Counted from the stretch's first letter, positions 25,290-34,008 are shown. The stretch is 50,399 bases of DNA from Bacteroidota bacterium (GCA_005883765.1 VBAQ01000002.1:13787-64185); one strand, 5' to 3'. Notes: generated by a model from the sequence alone, not told the origin. Translations and numbers: made by a program.

Positions 25290-25720
25290 ATTAAGGCTGC
25301 GTCAACTAGTCCTCTCGCGATTTTATTCAGAGAATTTGTATTGCGATTAGCAACACCGGAATCGCTATTTGGAGGGGTGCAGGGCAACGGGAAATAAAAG
25401 CTGTGTTCTCAATACAAGGAGCTTAAGGGGACTGAACCAATCAATTATTAGGCTCTGGAGGCGATAATCGGACTTTCAATTCAGCTTATCATCGGCAACC
25501 GCCGCAGGTAGTAATTGAATCAGGATTTAAGACCTCGCAATTGCGGGGTTTTTGTGAAGGTTAGCTAAACGATCGTGACAGATTTCTTAACTTCCGTTAT
25601 CAACATTAGAATCAGACACCCACGTTTCGTTTATGCGATTCTCGCCCGAATAAGTTGGTATATTCATTATAAATATGCATTTCGGCACTATCTTTATTGC
25701 AAGTTTTTAAAGCATGGATT
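25290..25720. other. 431-base spacer with one terminator-like hairpin
   Basis: No convincing ORF. A hairpin with T-run at 25533-25553 lies in the middle, far (over 240 bases) from the preceding gene, so a small RNA ending there is possible, but I see no recognisable RNA family. The rest shows nothing. Confidence 0.35.
25533..25553 (+). terminator. Terminator-like hairpin
   Basis: CCTCGC pairs with GCGGGG (one G-T pair) around AATT, followed by TTTTT. It may end the hydrolase mRNA or an unannotated small transcript in the 25290-25530 segment. Confidence 0.6.
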
Positions 25721-26674
25721 ATGAGAATGGTATTACTAATAGCAGGCTTAGTCGTTGCCACTCTCAGCTATAGCCAAAAAACTGATACATTAGTTAAAAA
25801 ACTGGACAGCCTCCAGGCCAGTAAGAATGGTCCACAGAAAAATGTTACAAATCCTTCTGCCTATAACGAACAAACGAAAATAACTTTTCGTAGCTATTTT
25901 ATTCTTCTTGGAAGTGATCTTCAACAGGAGTTTACTGCGCCTTTTCATTTCCAGAAAAAAGACTGGTTGAAATTTGGAGGCTTTGTGCTCACGGAGCTTG
26001 CCCTCACCGCGGCTGATGAACCGGTGCAAAAGTGGTCTGTTAAGTTAGCAGCAAATAATGCTTCGGTACATAACATCGGTCAATATGTAACACGATTTGG
26101 CGGTACCTACGAGGCATATGTGTTGGCAACATTTGGGACTTATGGTTTTATTTTTAAGAACGACAAAATGAAGACAACTACCTTACTTGCCACGCAATCT
26201 TATCTTACTGCCGGAGCCATGGAGGCGGTGGGGAAATTTTTAACCGGCAGGCAAAGACCAACTGTTTATACGAGTCCCAATGGAGAGGCAGAACCTGTTT
26301 TCAAAGGTCCTTTTGCACCATCGGGGCGTGATATTAATGGCAAAAAGATCAACAGTTCGTTTCCTTCAGGTCATACTACAGTGGCTTTTGCTGCGGCCAC
26401 AACATTTGCGATGGAATACAAAAACATAAAATGGGTTCCTATATTAAGTTATAGTGTTGCTTCACTTATAGGTCTCAGTCGAATTACAGAAAACAGGCAC
26501 TGGCTTACCGATGTGATTGCCGGCGCAGCGCTGGGGTATTTTACCGGCAGACATGTTGTGGACAATTATCATCGCTATGCGAAACTCAAAGCTCCAGAAA
26601 CAAATAAATTAGGTTTCAATCTAGAATACAATTATAATCACCTGGAACCGGCACTTGTTTATCAATTCAGGTAA
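25721..26674 (+). CDS. PAP2 family phosphatase with signal peptide
   Basis: A 317-aa protein of the phosphatidic acid phosphatase type 2 superfamily. The three catalytic motifs are present: KFLTGRQRP (motif 1), PSGHT (motif 2) and SRITENRHWLTDV (motif 3). A signal peptide (MRMVLLIAGLVVATLSYSQ) precedes, so the active site is periplasmic, probably removing phosphate from lipid pyrophosphates or phospholipids. The ATG at 25721 is chosen over a TTG eight codons upstream. Confidence 0.9.
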   Translation: MRMVLLIAGLVVATLSYSQKTDTLVKKLDSLQASKNGPQKNVTNPSAYNEQTKITFRSYFILLGSDLQQEFTAPFHFQKKDWLKFGGFVLTELALTAADEPVQKWSVKLAANNASVHNIGQYVTRFGGTYEAYVLATFGTYGFIFKNDKMKTTTLLATQSYLTAGAMEAVGKFLTGRQRPTVYTSPNGEAEPVFKGPFAPSGRDINGKKINSSFPSGHTTVAFAAATTFAMEYKNIKWVPILSYSVASLIGLSRITENRHWLTDVIAGAALGYFTGRHVVDNYHRYAKLKAPETNKLGFNLEYNYNHLEPALVYQFR

Positions 26675-26820
26675 CAAAAAATATTTTCGGGGATTGCTAT
26701 TTATCGCAATAAAAATCAAATAGAATTACTACAGTTGGCCCCGTAATTTCTAAAGTATACAGTTTTGCATTAAAAAATGTAGCTTCATTTTTCTATGACC
26801 CATTTTAAAATCACACTTAC

Positions 26821-27462
26821 ATGAGGAAATCTATTTATTGGTGCTCTCTGATTGCATGTTTATTGCTTTGTAATGCCGTGCGCACCAGTTCCCAGGATCG
26901 ATGGATCTCTTTATTTGATGGGAAAAGCCTGGCCGGGTGGAAAGTTGGAGAAAATGCAGGCACATTTACAATTGAAAATGGAATGATCGTGGCGCATGGC
27001 CCCACGGCTCATTTATTTTACGACGGTGAGGTGCACCAACACAATTTTAAAAATTTTGAATTTAAAGCAGATGTAATGACAACTCCGGGTTCCAATTCCG
27101 GCATTTATTTTCATACTGCCTACCAGGAAGGCGGCTGGCCAAAAAAAGGTTACGAGGCGCAAGTAAACAATTCACACACCGACTGGCGCAGAACCGGCAG
27201 TCTTTATGCCATCCAGGATATAAAAGATGTTTTTGTAAAGGATAACGAGTGGTTTACTGAATACATAAGGGTTGAAGGAAAAAGAATAATTATAAAACTG
27301 AACGATAAAACAGTGGTGGACTACACGGAACCCGTTAATGTAAAAAGGGAAGCTGGAAATGAAGGACGGGTACTGTCGAGTGGCACCTTTGCACTACAAG
27401 GTCATGACCCCAACAGCAAAATATATTTTAAAAATATTCTCGTAAAACCGCTGCCGGATTAA
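26821..27462 (+). CDS. DUF1080 (3-keto-disaccharide hydrolase) family protein
   Basis: A 213-aa exported protein with signal peptide ending near RTSSQ. The typical DUF1080 opening WISLFDGKSLAGWKV is present, followed by SNSGIYFHTAYQEGGWPKKGYEAQVNN and the final PNSKIYFKNILVKPL. The fold is a concanavalin-like lectin/glucanase sandwich; some members hydrolyse 3-keto-glycosides. Here it is likely periplasmic or lipid-free extracellular and involved in carbohydrate use. Confidence 0.9.
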   Translation: MRKSIYWCSLIACLLLCNAVRTSSQDRWISLFDGKSLAGWKVGENAGTFTIENGMIVAHGPTAHLFYDGEVHQHNFKNFEFKADVMTTPGSNSGIYFHTAYQEGGWPKKGYEAQVNNSHTDWRRTGSLYAIQDIKDVFVKDNEWFTEYIRVEGKRIIIKLNDKTVVDYTEPVNVKREAGNEGRVLSSGTFALQGHDPNSKIYFKNILVKPLPD

Positions 27463-27508
27463 AGGTCTTCTTTGCGGTATGCTATTTGTTTTTGTTTGTC
27501 AAAAACAA

Positions 27509-27712
27509 ATGAGCCGCAAAAAATTGATAGCCGGAATTAGCCTGCTTGCTCTTACGAGAATTGCTATTTACCTCTTGCGCCGGCACAAAAAAAACGTCAT
27601 AAACGAACTAAAAGCTGAACAGGTAGCTGAACATGGATACGAAACCGCCCATGATATATTGTTTCCGCAGAAGACCAGGCGTATAAAAAAATCAAGGCCT
27701 ACTGATCTTTGA
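27509..27712 (+). CDS. Small membrane-anchored protein (67 aa)
   Basis: Starts MSRKKLIAGISLLALTRIAIYLLRR, a single N-terminal hydrophobic segment with positive flanks, then a charged tail ending KKSRPTDL. It is 46 bases after the DUF1080 gene. A further ATG (27479) is possible but would place a second hydrophobic stretch upstream. No family recognised. Confidence 0.5.
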   Translation: MSRKKLIAGISLLALTRIAIYLLRRHKKNVINELKAEQVAEHGYETAHDILFPQKTRRIKKSRPTDL

Positions 27713-28330
27713 GCAAATATTTACACACGTGCAGGCACCAAGCCGCCGAACGCTAGTTCAGCAAATATCAAAATGCTTCTTTCAAACCCTTTGCACTTCT
27801 GTCTTCAAACTTGGGCCTTGGGTAAATCATTCTCGGCTTTTCTTTAACAAGTCTCAAGGCTTCCTGTACGGCAAATAATATTCTTTTCCCGTCGGGATGC
27901 CAAAGTTGGGATAGATCCATGTATTATCAAAATTGCTGTAAGAAGGATTGAAATGTGCTTGTCTTCGATTTAAAAAAAGGAACGGTAGAAAATATCACCA
28001 AATCGGGTAAGTCGCACAGGAATGCCGCCAGTTACAGGCATCGTGTATACATCGGTATTGCCATCGTACGTCGCTGAAAAAGCAAGCGTTTTGCCATCGG
28101 GAGAAAATCTTGGATAACTTTCTTCGCCGGTAGAAGATGTAATACGGTTCGCTGTACCACCGCTCTTTGGCACAATCCAGATATCTCCGCCATAAACAAA
28201 TGCGATCTGGGTCGCAGACACATGGGGAAAGCGAAAAAGCCGTGCATCAATCTGAGCAATCGTGGTTAGGGATGATAATAAAGTTGTGAGGAGAACTATC
28301 TTTTTCATAAAGCAGTTTTTGATTGAGGAA
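27713..28330. other. Decayed region with gene fragments
   Basis: Nearly 800 bases between intact genes (27713-28497), of which this part holds fragments. On the - strand a 50-codon frame (27768-27920) reads DLSQLWHPDGKRILFA, similar to a PD40 repeat, then a tail KEKPRMIYPRPKFED. On the + strand, 27952-28020 reads VFDLKKGTVENITKSGK, also tricorn-propeller-like, in the opposite direction. Together with the fragment at 27970-28308 this suggests one or more rearranged copies of a tricorn-like protease gene. The + strand reading may be chance. Confidence 0.4.
27970..28308 (-). pseudogene. N-terminal fragment of a tricorn-like protease
   Basis: A 112-codon frame with a signal peptide (MKKIVLLTTLLSSLTTIAQ) followed by the start of a tricorn/S41-type propeller: ARLFRFPHVSATQIAFVYGGDIWIVPKSGGTANRIT and SYPRFSPDGKTLAFSATYDGNTDVYTMPVTGGIPVRLT. 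Full tricorn-like proteases of Bacteroidota have about 1,000 residues or more with a C-terminal protease. Homology stops after PVRLT, then a stop follows. The rest is missing, so this is a remnant. Confidence 0.8.
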
Positions 28331-28497
28331 ACATATTGAAGATAGGAAATTCGTGCTGCAATTATCGGCGGAACCCTGGGATTTTAAAAGACCAACTGTG
28401 GAATCACCGCATATTTACAACTGCTGGGGCTGACGTTCGTATTCATCCCGCAATTACATTTGTTCGGCTTGTTCGTCTTGAGTACGTCGTCCCTGTC

Positions 28498-28971
28498 ATG
28501 AGTATATGGTATTATATCAGCACATGGCTGCATATTGCCGGCGCTACATTCTGGATAGGTGGAATGCTATTTTTTCCACTTGTGTTGTTGCCAGCTATCA
28601 AGAACAATCATGAGCGTAGTCAATTATTGATGGCCACAGGACTGAAATTTCGTTTTTACGGATATATCGTTTTAGCGATGATGCTTGTGACCGGCTTCCT
28701 GAACATGTATTTCAAAGACATTCAATTTTCCTGGAAGTTTTTCAATGAAACTCATTATGGCCAGCTAGTGATCATAAAGATCATTTTATTTTTTTCGCTT
28801 GTGCTCATTAGCCTGACCCACGACTTAGTTGCGGGAAAGAAAATTCTTGGCCAAATGCAAAAAGAACAAAAAGCAAAACTGAAACTGATCAATCGATGGA
28901 CAGGACGCATTTTGCTTCTCATATCGTTGATTATGGTATACATCGGCGTGTTGCTATCACGGATCACATAA
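28498..28971 (+). CDS. CopD-like membrane protein
   Basis: A 157-aa integral membrane protein with four predicted helices, starting MSIWYYISTWLHIAGATFWIGGMLFFPLVLLPA, the hallmark of the CopD / DUF4149-like domain with conserved HIAGATFWIGG. CopD-type proteins are linked to copper handling or heme-containing membrane complexes; the exact role is unknown. The frame is open to 28336, but upstream residues are not membrane-like and 28498 fits. It is followed by a strong bidirectional terminator. Confidence 0.78.
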   Translation: MSIWYYISTWLHIAGATFWIGGMLFFPLVLLPAIKNNHERSQLLMATGLKFRFYGYIVLAMMLVTGFLNMYFKDIQFSWKFFNETHYGQLVIIKIILFFSLVLISLTHDLVAGKKILGQMQKEQKAKLKLINRWTGRILLLISLIMVYIGVLLSRIT

Positions 28972-28999
28972 AAAAGGAATCTTCGTGAAGATTCCTTTT
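28972..28999. terminator. Bidirectional terminator
   Basis: AAAAGGAATCTTC and its exact reverse complement GAAGATTCCTTTT are separated by two bases, giving a 12-bp stem with a four-base loop, A-run on one side and T-run on the other. It lies between two convergent genes and should work in both directions. Confidence 0.9.
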
Positions 29000-29018
29000 A
29001 GGTTTTCAACAGGATACT

Positions 29019-29462
29019 TTAATAATATCTTACTTCGCGACCGCGGTCATCCATGTATACATTTTTGTTATTAGCTCCGAGAGTTATTTGAAAGAACGGA
29101 CGTTTTCCGGGCCTTTCAATCCTGTATGCTGAATAATTTTCTTCATGATACTTTCGGCTTAATTGATCCCTAACCATTGGCGGAAGTTTGATCGGGTCCC
29201 ACTCCCTTCCTGTCTGAACATGCCGGCCGGACTTGTCGTAATACACGTCTACATTCCTGTTACCGTTTTGCTTGTCCATATACCGGGTGTGCCACTGGTT
29301 ATTTTGCATATCCCATGTCGGATTATGGTCGTAGTTCCGATATTCTTTTTGATAAGACCGGATCACCATATCCGGCGGCCTGTTACGATCATACCTGTGT
29401 TGTTGCGCATACATCATGATCGTGCCGGCACAGAATAGGATCAAAAACATTGTCTTTTTCAT
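29019..29462 (-). CDS. Secreted protein, probably PepSY-like
   Basis: A 147-aa exported protein with signal peptide MKKTMFLILFCAGTIMMYAQ. The mature part contains WHTRYMDKQNGNRNVDVYYDKSGRHVQTGREW and LPPMVRDQLSRKYHEENYSAYRIERPGKRPFFQITL, which resembles PepSY-like / beta-lactamase-inhibitor-like (DUF2874) units. Convergent with the CopD-like gene. The family call is tentative. Confidence 0.65.
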   Translation of the reverse strand: MKKTMFLILFCAGTIMMYAQQHRYDRNRPPDMVIRSYQKEYRNYDHNPTWDMQNNQWHTRYMDKQNGNRNVDVYYDKSGRHVQTGREWDPIKLPPMVRDQLSRKYHEENYSAYRIERPGKRPFFQITLGANNKNVYMDDRGREVRYY

Positions 29463-29839
29463 AGTGTTTCATTTTAAATAATAATTCATCAAGGATTGAG
29501 CCATGATCGCCGGAGGTATCAACACATCACACTTACCTAATACGTTTACAACTGTCATCGTGTTTCTTAGAAAATGATGAATTTGAAATATGTTAATGAG
29601 GCGCTTGGTTAAATTCTAATCAGCAGTTAGATGGCTCGTAGTACTCTTTGACAAATTCAATGGAATAAAAAAGGAACCTCGAAGAGATCCCGATGATTAA
29701 ATATTTTATAGAGATTTAAGTGCTTCGATTCTTTCCCGGTGTTGTTTGTACCTTCATTTGCCATTGTCAAAAACTTACCCGCCTGAAAAAGACCAGTCCA
29801 TAGTTCGTCCTTGCAAATTCCAGACAACAAAAAAAATTC
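29463..29839. other. 377-base spacer with one leftward terminator
   Basis: No ORF with protein character. The only structure seen is the hairpin at 29667-29691, which probably ends the leftward transcript from the outer-membrane gene at 29840-30379. Confidence 0.4.
29667..29691 (-). terminator. Rho-independent terminator (leftward)
   Basis: Read leftward, GGGATCTC (29691-29684) pairs with GAGGTTCC (29680-29673) around TTC, with two G-T pairs, followed by TTTTTT. It lies 148 bases beyond the stop of the outer-membrane protein gene. Confidence 0.6.
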
Positions 29840-30379
29840 TTAGAAGTTATATCCTACACTTACGGCACCTGAAGGCTGAATATAGCCTTGCGCGATCAGG
29901 GGGGTAAATCCTATTCTCCATGAAAAGCCCCCATTAACTGGCTGCCGTCTATACATAAAAGACGCAGTAACAAAAAAAGAGGATCTCGTACTGTCATAGA
30001 AATCAAAAACTCCGAGCTTTTTACCCGCAACAGTAAAGCCGGCACCGGCCTCAAAACTGTGTGGAGAAGTTGGTTTGCCAAAAATATAATTCACCTGCAC
30101 AGGAAATGTGACGACAGTGGTCGGCCTATCATAATAGTACGGGTCACTGTCGAGATAGCCAGATACAAATCCAATTCCTATCCTTCCACCCCACCCTAAG
30201 TTTGATTTCGTAAATCGTCTGTCAATATTTGCGGAAAATAGAATGCCCGGCCCACCGAGTTCCGCGTAGAAAGAGGTCTGTCCCGAAAATTTCTCATCCG
30301 AACGTGAATTATTTCTTTGAGCAAAAGAGAAGGTAGTGGTAAGAACCAATGCGCAGCTTAAGAGTGTTTCTTTTCTCAT
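29840..30379 (-). CDS. Outer-membrane beta-barrel protein
   Basis: A 179-aa protein with signal peptide MRKETLLSCALVLTTTFSFAQ. Strand-like segments with alternating polarity (LGWGGRIGIGFVSGYLDSD, TVVTFPVQVNYIFGKP, SFEAGAGFTVAG, SFFVTASFMYRRQP) and a C-terminal aromatic (SVGYNF) indicate a small barrel in the outer membrane. No substrate or partner is evident. Confidence 0.78.
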   Translation of the reverse strand: MRKETLLSCALVLTTTFSFAQRNNSRSDEKFSGQTSFYAELGGPGILFSANIDRRFTKSNLGWGGRIGIGFVSGYLDSDPYYYDRPTTVVTFPVQVNYIFGKPTSPHSFEAGAGFTVAGKKLGVFDFYDSTRSSFFVTASFMYRRQPVNGGFSWRIGFTPLIAQGYIQPSGAVSVGYNF

Positions 30380-30462
30380 AAAACAGTTTTAAGGTTAATG
30401 GTTATGACGACAAATCAAAGTAAAGGATTAATCCCTGAAAATTTTGTTAAGTTGAAAAGCGC

Positions 30463-31923
30463 TCATTGAATGGACTGCTGAACTATTTCTCTCACTTTGT
30501 TGGCCGGAATTCTTTTCTGCTGCATGGTGTCGCGATAACGAATCGTCACCGTGTCATCTGTCTTTGTCTGTTGGTCCACGGTTACACAGAAAGGAGTTCC
30601 AATTGCATCCATTCGACGATAGCGTTTTCCGATCGTATCTTTTTCTTCATAGAAGCAGCGGAAATGAGATTTACAATCGTCCATGATCTTTCTTGCAATC
30701 TCTGGTAAGCCATCTTTTTTTACCAATGGCAGCACGGCCAATTTCATCGGTGCAATTTTGGACGGGAATCGCAATACCACACGGCTGTCTTGTTTTTCAG
30801 CAGTGCCTGCCTGTCCGGTAGGCAGGCTCAGATCTTCTTCGGCATAAGCTTCACTCAGCATCATCAAAATCGTTCTGTCTAAACCAATAGAAGTTTCAAT
30901 AACATAAGGAATGTAATTCTGGTTTATTTCTGAATCAAAGTATTGCATTTTCTTTTTGCTGTATTCCTGGTGTTGCTTAAGATCATAATCTGTGCGGCTG
31001 TGAATTCCTTCGACTTCCTTAAATCCAAAAGGAAATTCATATTCAATATCACCCGCATTATCTGCATAAAATGCCGGTTTAGCATGTGGATGCCACCTGA
31101 ATTTTGATTCGGGAATGCTTAAACTCAAATGCCATTTCTGTCTCTCCCCTTTCCAGTATTCAAACCACTCTTTTTGTGTTCCCGGCCGACAAAAGAATTG
31201 CATTTCCATTTGTTCAAACTCACGCATGCGGAAAATAAACTGGCGGGCAACGATCTCATTTCTGAACGCTTTTCCAATTTGCGCGATACCAAAAGGAATT
31301 TTTAAGCGACCGGTTTTTTGTACGTTCAAAAAATTCACAAATATTCCCTGGGCTGTTTCCGGTCGTAAATAAATTTCGCTGGATTCATCGCTCACACTCC
31401 CGATCTGGGTAGAGAACATAAGATTGAATTGACGGACCTCCGTCCAGTTTGACGTTTTACTTATGGGGCACTTTATTCCGCGATTGATGATAAGCTGTCT
31501 TAAACCATCAAAATCATCCTTTGCTATCAATTTATCCATTTCATCCAGCAAACCATCGGCTTCATCATTACGACCATCATTGCGCATTTCTTCGGCTTTG
31601 GTTTCGATCAGGTGATCAACACGATATCTTTTTTTGCTGTCCTTGTTGTCGATCATTGGATCATTGAAATTGTCAACATGGCCGCTTGCTTTCCAGGTGG
31701 TGGGATGCATAAAAATAGCAGCATCAATGCCAACAATATTTTCATATTGCTGAGTCATGCTCTTCCACCAATAATCTTTGATATTTTTTTTCAACTCACT
31801 GCCCCATTGGCCATAATCATACACGGCCTGGAGTCCTTCATAGATCTCACTACTTGGGAAAATAAATCCGTACTCTTTACAATGAGAAATAATCGCCTGG
31901 AATTTGTTAGCATCTGTTGCCAT
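30463..31923 (-). CDS. glyS: Glycyl-tRNA synthetase (alpha2 type)
   Basis: Class II synthetase charging tRNA-Gly; 486 aa, the eukaryote/archaea-like homodimeric type. Motif 2 is in FRNEI and motif 3 in GLDRTILMML; the C-terminal anticodon domain starts near APMKLAVLPLVKKDG. ATG at 31923 (MATDANKF) fits the family better than the one three codons upstream. Between motif 3 and the anticodon domain the segment LSLPTGQAGTAEKQ is extra compared with what I expect in homologues, and it is coded by a palindromic repeat (30805-30827). The frame is kept. Confidence 0.95.
   Translation of the reverse strand: MATDANKFQAIISHCKEYGFIFPSSEIYEGLQAVYDYGQWGSELKKNIKDYWWKSMTQQYENIVGIDAAIFMHPTTWKASGHVDNFNDPMIDNKDSKKRYRVDHLIETKAEEMRNDGRNDEADGLLDEMDKLIAKDDFDGLRQLIINRGIKCPISKTSNWTEVRQFNLMFSTQIGSVSDESSEIYLRPETAQGIFVNFLNVQKTGRLKIPFGIAQIGKAFRNEIVARQFIFRMREFEQMEMQFFCRPGTQKEWFEYWKGERQKWHLSLSIPESKFRWHPHAKPAFYADNAGDIEYEFPFGFKEVEGIHSRTDYDLKQHQEYSKKKMQYFDSEINQNYIPYVIETSIGLDRTILMMLSEAYAEEDLSLPTGQAGTAEKQDSRVVLRFPSKIAPMKLAVLPLVKKDGLPEIARKIMDDCKSHFRCFYEEKDTIGKRYRRMDAIGTPFCVTVDQQTKTDDTVTIRYRDTMQQKRIPANKVREIVQQSIQ
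30805..30827. repeat. Palindromic repeat inserted in frame in glyS
   Basis: GCCTGCCT (30805-30812) and AGGCAGGC (30820-30827) are an 8-bp inverted pair around GTCCGGT. It encodes LPTGQAG on the glyS strand. A degenerate relative, GCCTACCGGCAGG, lies at 44281-44293 in a spacer. Protein-coded palindromes of this kind are seen in other environmental Bacteroidota genomes, to my recollection. Confidence 0.6.
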
Positions 31924-31940
31924 AGGGCGCAAAGATAATT

Positions 31941-32085
31941 GTGAAACGTGAGAAGTGAAAAACGTGAAACGTGAGAAGTGAATCGTGAAAAGACTGCTTT
32001 CGAGGTTGACATTTCACGACAGCGTTGCATGGTCGGCAGTGAATGTGAAAATGGCGAATTCCCGTTTGACGTCTCACGTTTGACG
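31941..32085. repeat. CGTGAAACGTGAGAAG words between yihY-like gene and glyS
   Basis: GTGAAACGTGAGAAGTGAA occurs twice exactly (31941-31959 and 31964-31982). At the other end of the spacer GTTTGACGTCTCACGTTTG (from 32064) is a diverged copy in opposite orientation, with TTTCACGAC between. Same inverted-end architecture as other islands, different word. Confidence 0.6.
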
Positions 32086-32090
32086 AGCTA

Positions 32091-33035
32091 TCACACTTGC
32101 TCTGAGAGCGGCTTCTTCGACACCACTTCCACCTGTTCAACCCAAACCGCGTAATTGTTAGGATAGATTTGAGAGCCCGTTTCAATAGCAAACTCCCTGG
32201 TAAATGAAGCACCGAAATATAGAATGGTCGAAGAATAATACACCCACAAGAGAACAATGATGACCGAGCCGGCCGTGCCATAGGCTGTTGACATCGTGCT
32301 ATGACCCAGGTAATAACTGATCAGAAATTTCCCGAGCATAAAAAACACTGCCGTGGTAAATGCTCCTGCCCTTACATGTTTCCATTTTATACGGGCATCT
32401 GGAAGCACTTTGAATATAAGTCCGAAAATAAAAGCAGTGATAAAAAAAGTGAGAATAACGTTCACCACATACGCAACAATCACAGTGACATTTGGAAAAT
32501 TTTTTAAAAGGTGATTGATGAGAATATCCATGGCTCCGTTAATAACAAGTGAAACGAGAAGAATAAAGCCAAGACTGATGATCATCGAGAACGAAAGCAG
32601 GCGGTTAATGATAAGCCGAAGCCACCCGGTACCTTTTTTAGGTTTGGCTTTTAATCTCCAGAGCAGGTTGATGGAATCCTGTATTTCACCAAATACACTC
32701 GTAGCACCGATGATCAGGGCCGCAAAGCCGACAATGGTTGCAAAATGACTACCTCCTGAAGCCAGTGAATTACGCATGGTCTCCTGGATGCTTGCCGCTG
32801 CATCTGTTCCGATAAATTTTGCCATTTGTCCGTACAGCGAACCTTCGACTACTTCCCGCCGATAAAAAATATTACTGAACCAAATAATGATGATGAGCAA
32901 ACCGGGCAAAGAAAATATGGTCGAGAAGGCGAGCGATGCACTGAGCTTTAAAACATTGTAGGCAAAAAAATCAGCGAACGATCTTTTGATTATTTTCCAT
33001 GTTCTTCTTGGGGCCATAAGCGGGAAAATGTCCAT
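32091..33035 (-). CDS. YihY/virulence factor BrkB family membrane protein
   Basis: A 314-aa integral membrane protein with six predicted helices. The conserved region ASLAFSTIFSLPGLLIIIIW near the N-terminus, and GAFTTAVFFMLGKFLISYYLGHSTMSTAYGTAGSVIIVLLWVYYSS near the C-terminus, are typical of YihY/BrkB. The family was once called RNase BN; its function is unsettled (transport or envelope). Leftward, upstream of glyS in the same direction but separated by a repeat spacer. Confidence 0.9.
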   Translation of the reverse strand: MDIFPLMAPRRTWKIIKRSFADFFAYNVLKLSASLAFSTIFSLPGLLIIIIWFSNIFYRREVVEGSLYGQMAKFIGTDAAASIQETMRNSLASGGSHFATIVGFAALIIGATSVFGEIQDSINLLWRLKAKPKKGTGWLRLIINRLLSFSMIISLGFILLVSLVINGAMDILINHLLKNFPNVTVIVAYVVNVILTFFITAFIFGLIFKVLPDARIKWKHVRAGAFTTAVFFMLGKFLISYYLGHSTMSTAYGTAGSVIIVLLWVYYSSTILYFGASFTREFAIETGSQIYPNNYAVWVEQVEVVSKKPLSEQV

Positions 33036-33166
33036 GCGATTAAATCATCATACATAGTGCCAAAAGAGCGGAAAAATATAAGTTTTGACAGAGCTTTTGG
33101 CGCCAAAGTATTGATTGCATTTCGTGAATTTGTTGAAGGATTCGGTCATTAATGCGGCTAAAATAG

Positions 33167-33514
33167 TTATTCTCCTCCAGGACTTGGGGGTACCAACTTT
33201 TCGTTATGTTGATGCCTTTGCGCGTCCCTGGTATTTTTCTTTTCAAAATTTTTTTCCAGGGCTTCAGTGAGATCGACACCAGTTTGATTGGCGATACAGA
33301 TGACCACCCACAGAACGTCGGCCAATTCATCACTCAACTTTCTTTGCTTATCTGTTTCTTTGAAAGACTGATCTCCATAAATTCGACTCATTAATCTTGC
33401 GACCTCTCCTACTTCCTCTGTTAGAATCGCCATATTGGTCAACTCACTGAAGTAACGAACCCCGGTTGTTTTGATCCATTGATCAACTTTCTTCTGCGCC
33501 TCTTGCAAAGTCAT
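33167..33514 (-). CDS. MazG-like nucleotide pyrophosphohydrolase
   Basis: A 115-aa all-alpha NTP pyrophosphohydrolase with the metal-binding EEVGEVARL and DELADVLWVV motifs that coordinate Mg2+. Members hydrolyse (d)NTPs or damaged nucleotides to monophosphates. The frame is open upstream to 33598; the ATG at 33514 (MTLQEAQKKVDQW) starts at the conserved helix and is preferred; 33538 is an alternative. Divergent from the small secreted gene at 33626. Confidence 0.85.
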   Translation of the reverse strand: MTLQEAQKKVDQWIKTTGVRYFSELTNMAILTEEVGEVARLMSRIYGDQSFKETDKQRKLSDELADVLWVVICIANQTGVDLTEALEKNFEKKNTRDAQRHQHNEKLVPPSPGGE

Positions 33515-33625
33515 AACAAAATTTTTAATTTGCTTCATGCAATATAGCATGATTATTGGCGTTTGAAACTTCCCGCCCTTTTTGAAAACTGCAAACAATC
33601 TTACTAACCTTGAATTTGGTATTCT

Positions 33626-33976
33626 ATGATGTATCTCACCGTCCGTAAAATTGCGGCTATTGCTGCGTTTACGTGTATTGCAAGTTTTTCATTGGCGCAA
33701 GACCCAGGGCCAAAAACAAAATCAACCGTCGCAGAAAAAAATTTAATCAAGCCATTCCGGATTTTAACCAACGGGCAGCGCATCACCATTCAAAGCAATA
33801 AAAATATCAACAACATCATTGTGTGGACGGCAAGCGGTAACCGTTTTATTGAGCAGGCCAGTCTACAAGCCCCCTCTTATAACTTTATCATCCCGTCAAA
33901 GGAAAAATATGTTTTTATGATGCTGCAACTTGAAGGGGGAAAGAGGTATACAGAGAAGATCGGGGTGCATGAATAA
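33626..33976 (+). CDS. Small secreted protein (116 aa)
   Basis: Signal peptide (about residues 1-24, ending SFSLAQ) followed by a short beta-rich domain: FRILTNGQRITIQSNKNINNIIVWTASGNRFIEQ, reminiscent of secretion-tail or Ig-like domains of Bacteroidota. Two ATGs in tandem at 33626. No family assigned. Confidence 0.6.
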   Translation: MMYLTVRKIAAIAAFTCIASFSLAQDPGPKTKSTVAEKNLIKPFRILTNGQRITIQSNKNINNIIVWTASGNRFIEQASLQAPSYNFIIPSKEKYVFMMLQLEGGKRYTEKIGVHE

Positions 33977-33980
33977 CACG

Positions 33981-34008
33981 AATTATATCGAATTACACGA
34001 ATTAAAAG
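33981..34008. repeat. AATTCGTGTAATTCG word, left end of GxxExxY locus 2
   Basis: Read leftward it is TTAATTCGTGTAATTCG followed by another partial copy. It overlaps the stop codon (34002-34004) of the frameshifted GxxExxY gene. Confidence 0.55.

Noticed and set aside
25290-25532. tRNA or known structured RNA in the long spacer
   Set aside because: I looked for a TPsiC-type loop and acceptor stem and for familiar RNA motifs and found none that I could support.
33040-33333. 97-aa ORF on the - strand
   Set aside because: It overlaps the MazG-like gene in another frame and has no protein-like pattern; a shadow.
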